The notes: generated from the letters alone by a model not told the origin. A stretch of DNA of 15,478 nucleotides from Clostridia bacterium (GCA_030610745.1 JAUWRC010000020.1:1-15478), one strand, 5' to 3'. Counted from the first letter of the stretch, positions 1 to 6,432 are shown. Translations and numbers: made by a program.

Positions 1-326
1 TCGGTTATTTTTCCTACCCCATCTATATCCCCTGTTACCATATGCCCCCCTAGCCTGGCAGTGGGAGTGAGAGCTCTTTCTAAATTAACCTTGTCCCCCC
101 CTTTTATCCTGGACAAATTAGTTTTATCCAGAGTTTGAGGCATCACCCTCACAGTAAAAACATTTCCATTTACCCCTGTCACCGTTAGACAAATTCCATT
201 TACAGCTATACTATGAGAAGGCTCTGTCCCCTCCAATACCTTATGCGCTTTTATTCCCAGTTGATAAAAGGGAGCCTTTTGGACTCTCTCTACTATTCCT
301 ACTTCTTCCACTAATCCAGTAAACAT
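1..326 (-). CDS. ribE: Riboflavin synthase alpha subunit, N-terminal part (runs off left edge)
   Basis: The 108 visible residues begin MFTGLVEEVG, the hallmark start of riboflavin synthase. This cytoplasmic trimer dismutates two 6,7-dimethyl-8-ribityllumazine molecules into riboflavin and a pyrimidinedione. The first lumazine-binding domain is nearly complete: NGICLTVTG near residues 43-51, then a MPQTLDKTNL stretch and ALTPTARLGGHMVTGDIDG, matching the family's conserved GGH-V-G-DG segment. The second barrel and the C-terminal helix lie beyond base 1. The ATG at 324-326 sits inside the last codons of the upstream E2 gene, a 16-base overlap in another frame. The only Shine-Dalgarno-like bases are a weak GGA about 11 bases before the ATG, so translation is probably coupled to E2. 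Neighbouring rib genes, if present, would be to the left. Identification is very secure. Confidence 0.96.
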   Translation of the reverse strand, partial: MFTGLVEEVGIVERVQKAPFYQLGIKAHKVLEGTEPSHSIAVNGICLTVTGVNGNVFTVRVMPQTLDKTNLSRIKGGDKVNLERALTPTARLGGHMVTGDIDGVGKIT

Positions 327-1513
327 GGTTTTTCTAATCCCTGTTTTATCTCCTGCAAAAACTTAGCACCTAAGTATCCATCAATGACTCGATGATCGCA
401 GGAAAGAGTCATTTCCATTATCGGTCTGCTCTCTATTTTTTCTCCTAAAACTACTGCCCTTTTCTTGATCTCCCCTACAGCCAGAATAGAAGCCTGCGGC
501 GGATTAATAATAACAGCGGCTCCCTTAATCCCCAACATTCCGAGATTAGAAAGAGTAAAACCAGCTCCTTCTAAATCTTCCAAAGAAAGCTTGTCTTCAT
601 TAGCTTTCCTTATAAGCTCATTTCTGTCCCTGGCGATTTGGAAAAGGTCCTTTTTGTCTACATCCCTTATTGCCGGAACAATCAATCCTTTTTCTCTGGC
701 TACAGCCAATCCTACATCTATCTTTAAATGTGATATAACCTTGCCCTCCTCAAAGGTAGAGTTTACACGGGGCATTTTATTCAAAGCCCGACCACAAGAC
801 TTAATCAATAGGTCAGTATAGGTAAGATGTATCCCCTTCTCTTCTTCAAATTTTGCCAGGAGGTCATGGCGCATTTTCATCGCGGCTGAAAAATCCACTT
901 CTACGGTAAGATAAAAATGGGGAATCTCTCTTTTGCTCTTTTCCATTCGCCGAATCATCACTTTTTCTGCTCTGGAAAGAGAAACTTCCTTTTTTTGCGG
1001 AACTTCTTTTTGTTCTGCTGCTTGTTCCACCGCCCTTAAAACATCCTCTTTGAGTATCCTTCCCCCGGGGCCTCTTCCTTCTATAGTAGCTAGATCAATC
1101 TTATGCTGTTTGGCTAACTTTTTAGCCAGAGGAGAAGCCTTGATTGGTCGGGAAATTTCTGGGGCTTTAGAAATTTCAGAAACTTCCTTTTTTTCTTCTA
1201 TAATAGCTTTTTTAATAGCCCCTTTTTCTCTTTTCCCCGCAGTTTCTTCTTTTTCTTCTGGAATTTCCTCCTCCATACTATCGGCAATAAAAGCAATGGT
1301 TTGGGTTACCGGTACTATCTTTCCTTCTCTGGCTATGATTTTTCGAAGAAATCCTGAGGTAAGTGCTTCTATCTCCATATTAGCTTTATCAGTGGCAACT
1401 TCTAAAAGGGGCTCACCTTCCTTAATCTCATCCTCCTCTTTCTTCAACCATTGAATAATCTCCCCCTCTTCCATAGTCTCGCCCAATTTGGGCATTATTA
1501 TCTTTGTAATCAA
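311..1513 (-). CDS. 2-oxo acid dehydrogenase complex dihydrolipoamide acyltransferase (E2)
   Basis: This is the E2 core of a 2-oxo acid dehydrogenase complex (pyruvate, branched-chain or acetoin type), which moves an acyl group from lipoyl-lysine to CoA. At 400 residues it has the standard order: one lipoyl domain at about 1-78 with the lipoylated lysine K43 in ATDKANMEIEA; a charged Glu/Lys-rich linker at 80-125; an E1/E3-binding domain at about 126-163 (ASPLAKKLA, then GRGPGGRILKEDV); and a catalytic domain at about 178-400 with the active-site motif DHRVIDG (H374, D378). The start codon is TTG at 1511-1513. It is preferred over the ATG at codon 7 because GAGGAGG lies five bases upstream and because lipoyl domains need the ITKIIMPKLG strand. 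No E1 or E3 gene lies beside it in this window: a toxin-antitoxin pair is upstream and riboflavin synthase downstream. The substrate class cannot be told from the sequence alone. Confidence 0.95.
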   Translation of the reverse strand: MITKIIMPKLGETMEEGEIIQWLKKEEDEIKEGEPLLEVATDKANMEIEALTSGFLRKIIAREGKIVPVTQTIAFIADSMEEEIPEEKEETAGKREKGAIKKAIIEEKKEVSEISKAPEISRPIKASPLAKKLAKQHKIDLATIEGRGPGGRILKEDVLRAVEQAAEQKEVPQKKEVSLSRAEKVMIRRMEKSKREIPHFYLTVEVDFSAAMKMRHDLLAKFEEEKGIHLTYTDLLIKSCGRALNKMPRVNSTFEEGKVISHLKIDVGLAVAREKGLIVPAIRDVDKKDLFQIARDRNELIRKANEDKLSLEDLEGAGFTLSNLGMLGIKGAAVIINPPQASILAVGEIKKRAVVLGEKIESRPIMEMTLSCDHRVIDGYLGAKFLQEIKQGLEKPCLLD

Positions 1514-1552
1514 TCGTTCCTCCTCTTTTCCTTTAGATATGCTATAAGATTA

Positions 1553-1888
1553 CTAAAGAAACTCAATATGATTCTCCATTTCTTTCTCGCTAAGAACCTG
1601 GGTTACAAGTTCAACTAAACGAATGCGTTCTCCAAAAGATAAATCTTGAGGATGGGCGTACAAAATCCCTCTATGTCTTTTTCCCTTCTGGTTCCATTGG
1701 TGAGCTATTTTGAGTAAATCAGCATCATAAGTGAGAATTACTGCTCCTAATTTGAAAGCACGCTCTAAATGATACTCATCACTTTTCCCTAAATCTTTCG
1801 TATCTTGTACTGATATCACTTCTATGTCTCTTCTTCTAAGGCCCTCGACAATAGCTGATTCAATATTCTCATCACAATAGATTTTCAT
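1553..1888 (-). CDS. DUF5615 PIN-like protein, probable toxin of a DUF433/DUF5615 pair
   Basis: This 111-residue protein starts MKIYCDENIE, the signature of the DUF5615 (PIN-like, Mut7-C-related) family, whose members are encoded next to DUF433 proteins and are thought to be ribonuclease toxins. Acidic residues sit where a PIN-like metal site would need them: D6 and E7 on the first strand, D37 in KSDEYHL, and D55/D57 in LTYDADLLKIA. The ATG at 1886-1888 overlaps the TGA stop of the upstream DUF433 gene (ATGA), the usual arrangement for coupled translation of a toxin after its antitoxin. The gene ends 39 bases before the E2 start, so the pair may sit ahead of E2 in one transcript. Toxicity is inferred from family and gene order only. 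Confidence 0.85.
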   Translation of the reverse strand: MKIYCDENIESAIVEGLRRRDIEVISVQDTKDLGKSDEYHLERAFKLGAVILTYDADLLKIAHQWNQKGKRHRGILYAHPQDLSFGERIRLVELVTQVLSEKEMENHIEFL

Positions 1889-2205
1889 ATCTTAAGCTTG
1901 GTTTTCAATCTAGATGGGTAATGCTTTCTCAGTTCACTTATGAACATCTGATCTTTTTTATATGCTTTATCCAGTTCAGATTTGTGCTCGTAATAGTATG
2001 AAAGAGCATCATGAATTTGAGCCAGGGTTAAGCGAGGGAATTGTTCAATAATTTCGTCCGGCGTCATCCTACCAAATTCATATCGAATAGCAATATCCAT
2101 AACCTTAGTACGTGTCCCTATAATTACAGGAATTTCCTTCCTAATTTTGGAATCAATAATCACATATGGATGTTTTATTTCTCCAGGCGTCAAACTTACC
2201 GACAT
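1885..2205 (-). CDS. DUF433 protein, probable antitoxin
   Basis: This 106-residue protein matches the DUF433 (VapB-like) family: after a short leader it has VIIDSKIRKEIPVIIGTRTK near residues 15-34, then a helical DNA-binding-like segment with MTPDEIIEQFPRLTLAQIHDALSYYYEH (about 52-79, split here by family convention into two helices and a loop). The family pattern, a conserved GTR motif followed by DEI--FP-L---Q---AL-YY, is clear. These proteins are predicted to repress their own operon and neutralise the DUF5615 partner encoded immediately downstream with a 4-base overlap. The start ATG at 2203-2205 is preceded by GAGAGGAGAGAAAA, a good ribosome site. A strong promoter lies about 40 bases upstream at 2244-2272. 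The C-terminal 25 residues are basic. Confidence 0.85.
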   Translation of the reverse strand: MSVSLTPGEIKHPYVIIDSKIRKEIPVIIGTRTKVMDIAIRYEFGRMTPDEIIEQFPRLTLAQIHDALSYYYEHKSELDKAYKKDQMFISELRKHYPSRLKTKLKI

Positions 2206-2243
2206 TTTTCTCTCCTCTCAAATGACATCTCTTCAACAGTCAA

Positions 2244-2272
2244 ATTTTATGGTAAAAGGAAGGGTTTGTCAA
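2244..2272 (-). promoter_or_regulatory. Sigma-70-type promoter of the DUF433/DUF5615 operon
   Basis: On the minus strand TTGACA (2267-2272) is followed after exactly 17 bases by TAAAAT (2244-2249), 11 of 12 matches to the housekeeping consensus. The expected transcription start is near 2237, about 30 bases ahead of the DUF433 ATG. No clear operator palindrome was found between the promoter and the start codon. Confidence 0.75.
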
Positions 2273-2333
2273 GGAGCGCCTCAGGACAATTTTCTTCTGT
2301 CGCTGTATATCCGCTTTGGATTACTTCTGCTCA

Positions 2334-2414
2334 GCTTCTTCGCTGCGGGAAAGATTCAAACTCGTCACTTCGTTCCTCAAACAGTAAATCTTTCTTTTTC
2401 CTCCGCTCAGAAGC
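2334..2414. repeat. Imperfect inverted repeat
   Basis: GCTTCT at 2334-2339 matches AGAAGC at 2409-2414, and inside this GAAAGATT (2349-2356) is a perfect complement of AATCTTTC (2387-2394). The flanking arms are also related (TCGCTGCGGG against GAGCGGAGG in the other orientation). A folded transcript or cruciform would have a loop of about 30 bases. Function is unknown; it could be a degenerate interspersed repeat. Confidence 0.55.
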
Positions 2415-2436
2415 TTCGTTAAGGTAGCGGCTGATT

Positions 2437-2479
2437 CCGAAGGAATAGGCCTAAGGCTCCTTCAGAAAATGTCCTTCGG
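2437..2479. repeat. Hairpin-forming inverted repeat CCGAAGGA...TCCTTCGG
   Basis: An 8-base perfect inverted repeat (2437-2444 and 2472-2479) with a 27-base spacer that contains AGGCCT and a further GAAGGA/TCCTTC match. It lies 31 bases beyond the stop of the minus-strand transporter gene. No run of T follows on that strand, so it is not a standard intrinsic terminator, although it could protect the 3' end of the message. Confidence 0.45.
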
Positions 2480-2510
2480 CAAGCGTATAATTAGACTTTA
2501 AGGAATGTCT

Positions 2511-3155
2511 TCAGGGTTCAACACGGCTCGCTTTTTTCTCTCTTTTCACAAGATGAACCAGAAGATAAACGAGGGGGGTATCCAGGAGGGCAATGCAAAC
2601 TTTGATAAAATATTGGCCAAGAATCAAGGGAAGTACAGGCATAACTCCGTAAAAGGCAAGAGAAATAAACAAAGTGGTATCTATTGCCTGAGAGACAAGA
2701 GTAGAAGCGTTGTTACGCAGCCAGAGATGACGCTTTCCCGTAATCTTTCTCCAGAAATTAAAGGCCCAAACATCATGGTACTGACTAACAATATAAGCAA
2801 TTACACTGGCTATAATTATCCTGATAGCTCCCTGTTTTATTCCCAGAATTCGAAGGAAGGAATCTTGCTCTTTCCAAAAAGGGGCAGCTGGTAAGATAAT
2901 GGCAAGCCAGATAAGTAAAAGAACTACTCCTAATGCTACCAATCCAGCCAGAACAACTTTTTTAGCATAACTTTTTCCCCATACCTCTTCTATGGTATCG
3001 GTCAAGGGAAAAGTTATAGCGTAGGCAAACACTCCTGCCGGCACAATAATACTTCCTAAGGCTGCAATTTTATAAGCCAGGACTTCCGAAATTACTAATG
3101 AGCCAATAAAAACACTGCACAAAATAGTAAAAGCAAACTCTTTTTCTTTAAACAC
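2511..3155 (-). CDS. yhhQ: Queuosine precursor transporter (VUT/YhhQ family membrane protein)
   Basis: This integral membrane protein of the Vut_1 (DUF165) family imports queuosine precursors such as preQ0/preQ1 for modification of tRNA wobble position 34. Family marks are the early hydrophobic helix ending in VISEVLAYKIA, the TFPLTDTIEEVWGKSYAKKVV segment (split: FPLTDTIEEVWG then a basic turn), the central IVSQYHDVWAFNFWRK motif, and LRNNASTLVSQAIDTTLF before two last helices. About six membrane segments are visible. The preferred start is GTG at 3153-3155 (214 residues), because GAGAGG lies five bases upstream. An in-frame GTG at 3179 would add eight residues, but these are encoded by an interspersed repeat (3169-3207) and lack a ribosome site. 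The C-terminus is basic (KREKK) and probably cytoplasmic. Identification is secure; the exact start is not. Confidence 0.9.
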   Translation of the reverse strand: MFKEKEFAFTILCSVFIGSLVISEVLAYKIAALGSIIVPAGVFAYAITFPLTDTIEEVWGKSYAKKVVLAGLVALGVVLLLIWLAIILPAAPFWKEQDSFLRILGIKQGAIRIIIASVIAYIVSQYHDVWAFNFWRKITGKRHLWLRNNASTLVSQAIDTTLFISLAFYGVMPVLPLILGQYFIKVCIALLDTPLVYLLVHLVKREKKASRVEP

Positions 3156-3168
3156 CACAGCCTCTCTT

Positions 3169-3207
3169 GAGATTGCCACGCCTGCCTTCGGCAGGCTCGC
3201 AATGACA
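3169..3207. repeat. Interspersed palindromic repeat of the GTCATTGCGAG...GCAATCTC type
   Basis: On the minus strand it reads TGTCATTGCGAG, then GCCTGCC-GAA-GGCAGGC (perfect 7-base stem, 3-base loop, 3180-3196), then GTGGCAATCTC. The outer arms ATTGC/GCAAT pair as well, so the whole element can fold into one hairpin. Elements with these ends are scattered in spacers of many bacterial genomes (recalled knowledge). Here it sits right at the 5' end of the transporter gene. Confidence 0.7.
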
Positions 3208-3213
3208 TTTACA

Positions 3214-3255
3214 ATGAGCTATGAGCTATGAGCCATGAGCTATGAGCTATGAGCT
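3214..3255. repeat. Tandem heptamer array (ATGAGCT)x6
   Basis: Six consecutive 7-base units, five identical ATGAGCT and one ATGAGCC (third unit). The last unit overlaps the TAG stop of the GerMN-domain gene (3254-3256). The array fills the short spacer between that gene and the transporter, directly next to the palindromic repeat. Confidence 0.9.
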
Positions 3256-3877
3256 ACTTTACCACCTCAAAATTCTTACTTAAAGGGTTCCTTATATCGA
3301 TGTGCCCGGCCAGGGTTTCTGCTGGCTCACCCTGAATTAGAATTTGCACTCGAGATTGAGAGGGAAAGTTGTCAAGAAGAGTATTAACTATGGAATAAAT
3401 AGTAAGCAGTTCTCCAGTAGAACCTCCCGGATGTTTCTCTTTTAAAGAAGAGGAAAAATCCACATAAAAACAGTTTTCCTTCACATAAACAGCTCGTATT
3501 TCTGTCTCTGAAGGAAGGGTAGGATTAAGAGAAGACTCCTTCGGACCATTGATTAACTCCTCCAATATCAGCTTAGCCTCTTTCTCAATCTGAGATGAAG
3601 CAACGATTCTTCTTTCCTCAGGGACAAGATATTCCCCTGCCGGGTCGGAAAAATAGAGCTTAACTATTTTCATCTCTTGGGGAGGAGAAGGCTTAGTAAT
3701 CCACTCTTTAACTTGACCCCCCTTCTCTCGAAGGCTGGTAATCCACTCCTTAATCTGGTATCCTTTTCCTTGAAGTAACGCAACAGCCAATGCTCCTGCA
3801 GCAAAAAAAACTATTCCCACTACAATGTAGGTTAAAATACGCTTTTTTCTCTTTTTTTGTCCGCTCTTTTTCTTCAT
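3254..3877 (-). CDS. Membrane-anchored GerMN-domain protein
   Basis: A 207-residue protein with a very basic N-terminus (about residues 1-13), one hydrophobic helix at about 14-35, and a C-terminal GerMN domain at about 70-200 facing outside the cytoplasm. GerMN marks are the KIVKLYFSDPAGEYLVPEER opening strand, the I-KEAKLILEELINGP helix, the NCFYVDFSSSL strand, and GSTGELLTIYSIVNTLLDNFP followed by VQILIQGEPAETLAGHID. In sporulating Bacillus the domain occurs in the germination protein GerM, but it is widespread in non-sporulators and its ligand is unsettled. Here it lies just downstream of an AMIN/amidase gene, which favours a cell-wall role. Residues 39-47 (GYQIKEWIT) and 53-61 (GGQVKEWIT) form a tandem 14-residue duplication in the linker after the membrane helix. 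No good Shine-Dalgarno precedes the ATG at 3875-3877. Confidence 0.85.
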   Translation of the reverse strand: MKKKSGQKKRKKRILTYIVVGIVFFAAGALAVALLQGKGYQIKEWITSLREKGGQVKEWITKPSPPQEMKIVKLYFSDPAGEYLVPEERRIVASSQIEKEAKLILEELINGPKESSLNPTLPSETEIRAVYVKENCFYVDFSSSLKEKHPGGSTGELLTIYSIVNTLLDNFPSQSRVQILIQGEPAETLAGHIDIRNPLSKNFEVVK

Positions 3878-3936
3878 TTATATTTTAGCTCAAAGACTCC
3901 GTTTATAAAGATAGAGGGAGAGCCATCCTCCTTTTT

Positions 3937-3964
3937 TAGCGTATAGCGGGTAGCGTATAGCGTT
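3937..3964. repeat. Tandem heptamer array TAGCGNN x4
   Basis: Units TAGCGTA, TAGCGGG, TAGCGTA and TAGCGTT run with an exact 7-base period and fade into TAGTATG. The same TAGCGNN unit recurs at 6405-6432. It lies in the spacer between the amidase and GerMN-domain genes. Confidence 0.85.
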
Positions 3965-3969
3965 TAGTA

Positions 3970-3996
3970 TGTGTCAGGGGACGGTTTTCTGACACA
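3970..3996. repeat. Palindromic element TGTGTCAG-N11-CTGACACA
   Basis: A perfect 8-base inverted repeat (3970-3977, 3989-3996) around GGGACGGTTTT. Sequences of the form GTGTCAGGGGACGGTT...CTGACAC recur in spacers of many bacteria and have been noted near REP-associated (IS200-like) transposases; this association is from memory. No transposase gene is in the window. It sits between two heptamer arrays. Confidence 0.7.
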
Positions 3997-4006
3997 AATT
4001 CTCTTT

Positions 4007-4055
4007 ACGATATACGAAGTACTATATACTATATACTATATACTATATACTATTT
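4007..4055. repeat. Tandem heptamer array, mainly ACTATAT
   Basis: Seven consecutive 7-base units: ACGATAT, ACGAAGT, then four ACTATAT and ACTATTT. The array overlaps the 3' end of the amidase gene: its TAG stop (4043-4045) and the last three codons (Asn-Ser-Ile) are made of repeat sequence, so changes in copy number could alter the amidase C-terminus. Confidence 0.85.
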
Positions 4056-5290
4056 TCAAAATAAGCTTTCAGCCCTTTGAAAATCCCCAGAGCGATTTTT
4101 TTTCTAAAATCCTCCCCTTTCAATTTTCTCTCTTCCCAGGGGTTGGAGAGAAAACCTATCTCTACCAGAATAGCCGGCATAGCTGCTCCTCTTAAAACAT
4201 AAAATGGCGCCGATTTTACTCCTCTATTTTCCAAACCAGTAGTGTCGGACAGCTCTTCTTGGACAAGATGGGATAAATCATTGCTTTCATTTCGATACCG
4301 ATCTTGAATCAGATCCCAGAAAATAGTTTTAGCCTCCTCAGAAACATCCTCAGATCCCAGGGAAACATTCTCGCTGGCAGCTACTGCCTCTGCTCCTTCT
4401 CCGTAAGAATATCTAGAATTAAAAAAAGTTTCCACCCCGCTGGCTTCTTTACTAGGAGCAGAATTAGCGTGGATACTTATAAAAATATCCCCCCCTAGCT
4501 GGTTGGCCATCTCTGTCCTTTGAGTGAGAGAAATAAAACGGTCATCTCTTCTGGTTAGATAAACTTTTACCCCTGGTTCTTCCTTCAGTAACCTGTCTAG
4601 TTCTTTAGCCACAGCAAGGACTACATCTTTTTCCTTTAATCCAGAAGGTCCAGTAGCTCCCGGATCCTTTCCCCCGTGCCCGGGGTCTAACACTATCTTA
4701 TAAACTTTCTCCTCTTCTTTTTGACGAAGTAGAAGTGAAGAAATAGCATCTTTCTCATAAACCTCTTCTTTAGTTCCTTCTTCCCCTCGAGCCTGAGCAG
4801 CAAAAAGTGAAGATGAGGAAGACGCCTTCTTTTTTAACAGTTCTGCTATTAAATCCTTCCCTCTTACGTCAATAACCAGCCTTCGGGGATCTTCTGAAAA
4901 AATATCGTAAGTACAATCTGGAGAAGCCAAATCCAAAACTACCTTTACCACACTATCAGATTCTTGCTCTAGATAAACTCCTTGAACAAATCTATCTTCT
5001 ACTTCACGCTCCCACTTATCTCCTACTTTAACCTCTTCTTCTTGAGGAAAAAGGAGAACAGCTGGAAAGAGATCAATAAATAAACGTGGATGGCTTGATG
5101 ACTTGCTTATCACATCTACATACACAGTTTTTTCGGCTTTTTCCAGAACTATCTGAGTATGGGTAGGGTAGAAATAAAATTCTGGTTTTCCCTTAACCCC
5201 GTAATCCTGCTCAGCTCCCGCTGGATGAGTAAATAAAAACAAACAAAGAAGAAAAATCCAGCTCTTCATACTTATGGTAACTGTCTCCAT
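4043..5290 (-). CDS. amiC: N-acetylmuramoyl-L-alanine amidase with AMIN domain
   Basis: A secreted zinc enzyme that cuts the amide bond between N-acetylmuramic acid and the peptide stem of peptidoglycan. A signal peptide is clear (KSWIFLLCLFLFTHPAGA, residues 9-26, cleavage near AGA-EQ). An AMIN domain, which localises amidases to the wall, occupies about 45-145. After a Ser/Glu-rich linker the amidase_3 domain spans about 196-412, with the family residues H205 (LDPGHGGKDPGA), E220, H274 (FISIHANSA) and catalytic E377 (ILVEIGFLSNP). All are present, so the enzyme should be active. The start may be the ATG at 5288-5290 or the one at 5267-5269 (codon 8, giving a more typical signal peptide); neither has a strong ribosome site. 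recA lies 53 bases upstream on the same strand and a GerMN protein downstream. The symbol is by analogy with AMIN-containing AmiC. Confidence 0.93.
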   Translation of the reverse strand: METVTISMKSWIFLLCLFLFTHPAGAEQDYGVKGKPEFYFYPTHTQIVLEKAEKTVYVDVISKSSSHPRLFIDLFPAVLLFPQEEEVKVGDKWEREVEDRFVQGVYLEQESDSVVKVVLDLASPDCTYDIFSEDPRRLVIDVRGKDLIAELLKKKASSSSSLFAAQARGEEGTKEEVYEKDAISSLLLRQKEEEKVYKIVLDPGHGGKDPGATGPSGLKEKDVVLAVAKELDRLLKEEPGVKVYLTRRDDRFISLTQRTEMANQLGGDIFISIHANSAPSKEASGVETFFNSRYSYGEGAEAVAASENVSLGSEDVSEEAKTIFWDLIQDRYRNESNDLSHLVQEELSDTTGLENRGVKSAPFYVLRGAAMPAILVEIGFLSNPWEERKLKGEDFRKKIALGIFKGLKAYFENSI

Positions 5291-5343
5291 TCTCTTTTCT
5301 CTATTCTATAGCTATTTGCAATTCCGGATTCCTGCAAGTATCC

Positions 5344-6387
5344 TTAATCTTTGACTTTAGGTTCGGGTTTGACTTTTTCCTTCTTTTCTTTCAGAAAACC
5401 TAACTTCTCCCTTATCTTCTGCTCTATCTTCTCTCTAAGAGAAAAGTTTTTCTTATCTTTAAGAAACCCTCGAGCACTCTCTTTTCCCTGTCCCAATCTA
5501 GTCTCTGCATATGAATACCACGCCCCTGATTTCTCAATAATTCCCAGCTCTTCTCCCATATCCAGTATACTTCCCTCTTTGGAAATCCCCTCCCCGAACA
5601 AGAGATCAAACTCAGCGCTGCGAAAAGGAGGAGCAAGTTTATTCTTAACCACTCTTACCCTCGTTCTATTACCTATCTGCTCTTCCCCTTTCTTTAAAGA
5701 AGCCTTCCTTCTAACATCCATTCTTACGGAAGCGTAAAATTTAAGAGCTCTACCTCCCGGAGTAACTTCAGGATTACCAAATATTACCCCAATTTTCATC
5801 CTTAACTGATTAACAAAAATAGTGCAGGTTTTAGAATTGCTTATGGCTGCCGTCAATTTACGCAAGGCCTGAGACATAAGCCTAGCCTGAAGACCCACGT
5901 GAGAGTCCCCCATCTCTCCCTCTAGCTCAGCTCGAGGAACAAGGGCCGCCACTGAATCAACTATGATTACATCTACGGCATTGCTGCGTACTAAAATCTC
6001 GGCAATTTCCAGAGCCTGTTCGCCAGAATCTGGCTGTGAGATGAGAAGATTATCTGTATCCACCCCCAACCTTTTAGCATAACCAGGATCCAGGGCGTGT
6101 TCAACATCAATGAAAGCCGCTATCCCTTCTTTTTTTTGAGCCTCAGCAGCAATGTGTAAAGCCAGGGTAGTTTTACCAGAACCCTCCGGGCCAAATATCT
6201 CCACCACTCTTCCCCTGGGCACACCTCCTATGCCTAAAGCTGCATCTAAAGCAATGCTTCCCGTAGGGATAATCTCTACGTCCATGCGGGCCGCTCTTTC
6301 CCCCAGACGCATAAGTGAACCCTTGCCAAACTGACGCTCAACCTGGCGCATAGCTATATCCAAAACCTTCATCTTCTCTTCTCTCAT
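5344..6387 (-). CDS. recA: Recombinase RecA
   Basis: The 347-residue length and full motif set identify RecA, the ATP-dependent strand-exchange protein that also triggers the SOS response. The Walker A motif GPEGSGKTT is at 66-74, with K72 as the nucleotide-binding lysine. Further marks are FIDVEHALDPGYAKRLGVD, the Walker B strand VDVIIVDSVAALVPRAE, a loop-1 segment GEMGDSHVGLQARLMSQALR and the loop-2 region NQLRMKIGVIFGNPEVTPGG. The C-terminus is charged and Lys/Glu-rich (about 315-347). There is no intein or frameshift. The start ATG at 6385-6387 has GAGAGGAGAAAGCAA in front, a good ribosome site. Upstream come a heptamer array, a 12-base palindrome and the small 67-residue gene; thpR just beyond matches the common bacterial thpR-recA neighbourhood. 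Downstream is the amidase gene. Confidence 0.99.
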   Translation of the reverse strand: MREEKMKVLDIAMRQVERQFGKGSLMRLGERAARMDVEIIPTGSIALDAALGIGGVPRGRVVEIFGPEGSGKTTLALHIAAEAQKKEGIAAFIDVEHALDPGYAKRLGVDTDNLLISQPDSGEQALEIAEILVRSNAVDVIIVDSVAALVPRAELEGEMGDSHVGLQARLMSQALRKLTAAISNSKTCTIFVNQLRMKIGVIFGNPEVTPGGRALKFYASVRMDVRRKASLKKGEEQIGNRTRVRVVKNKLAPPFRSAEFDLLFGEGISKEGSILDMGEELGIIEKSGAWYSYAETRLGQGKESARGFLKDKKNFSLREKIEQKIREKLGFLKEKKEKVKPEPKVKD

Positions 6388-6404
6388 TTGCTTTCTCCTC
6401 TCCT

Positions 6405-6432
6405 TAGCGGATAGCGGGTAGCGTTTAGCGGA
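6405..6432. repeat. Tandem heptamer array TAGCGNN x4
   Basis: Units TAGCGGA, TAGCGGG, TAGCGTT and TAGCGGA with an exact 7-base period, followed by a degenerate TAGTACC. It has the same core as the array at 3937-3964. It lies in the recA leader, starting 18 bases ahead of the recA ATG, immediately next to the ribosome site. Confidence 0.85.

Larger units (their letters stand above)
2206..2510. other. Intergenic stretch of 305 bases with inverted repeats, no gene seen
   Basis: No convincing coding frame was found on either strand. The stretch holds the promoter of the DUF433/DUF5615 pair at its left end, an imperfect long inverted repeat at 2334-2414, and a hairpin at 2437-2479 beyond the stop of the transporter gene. 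The middle contains a GAGGAACGAAGTGACGAG-type sequence (minus strand), a flavour of short interspersed repeat common in spacer DNA of many uncultivated bacteria. Confidence 0.6.

Noticed and set aside
1514..1610. Separate promoter directly ahead of the E2 gene
   Set aside because: TATAGC and CATATC are present, but the only -35-like TTGAGT is 14 or 19 bases away; not convincing.
2041..2427. Plus-strand open frames across the DUF433 gene and the adjoining spacer
   Set aside because: They run antisense to a real gene or through inverted repeats, show no family pattern and have no ribosome site.
2437..2479. Intrinsic terminator for the transporter gene
   Set aside because: A stem exists, but the loop is 27 bases and no T-run follows on the minus strand.
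3156..3179. Eight extra residues at the start of the queuosine transporter (GTG at 3179)
   Set aside because: These codons belong to an interspersed repeat, and a better-spaced ribosome site serves the GTG at 3155.
3254..3877. GerMN protein as evidence of sporulation
   Set aside because: The domain is common in non-sporulating bacteria, and no spore gene is in the window.
3214..4055. Clustered repeats considered as a CRISPR array
   Set aside because: Units are 7 bases with no unique spacers between them, and there are no cas genes.
4007..4055. TATACT/TATAT tracts as promoters of the GerMN gene
   Set aside because: The -10-like matches come from the tandem repeat itself, and no -35 lies at the right distance.
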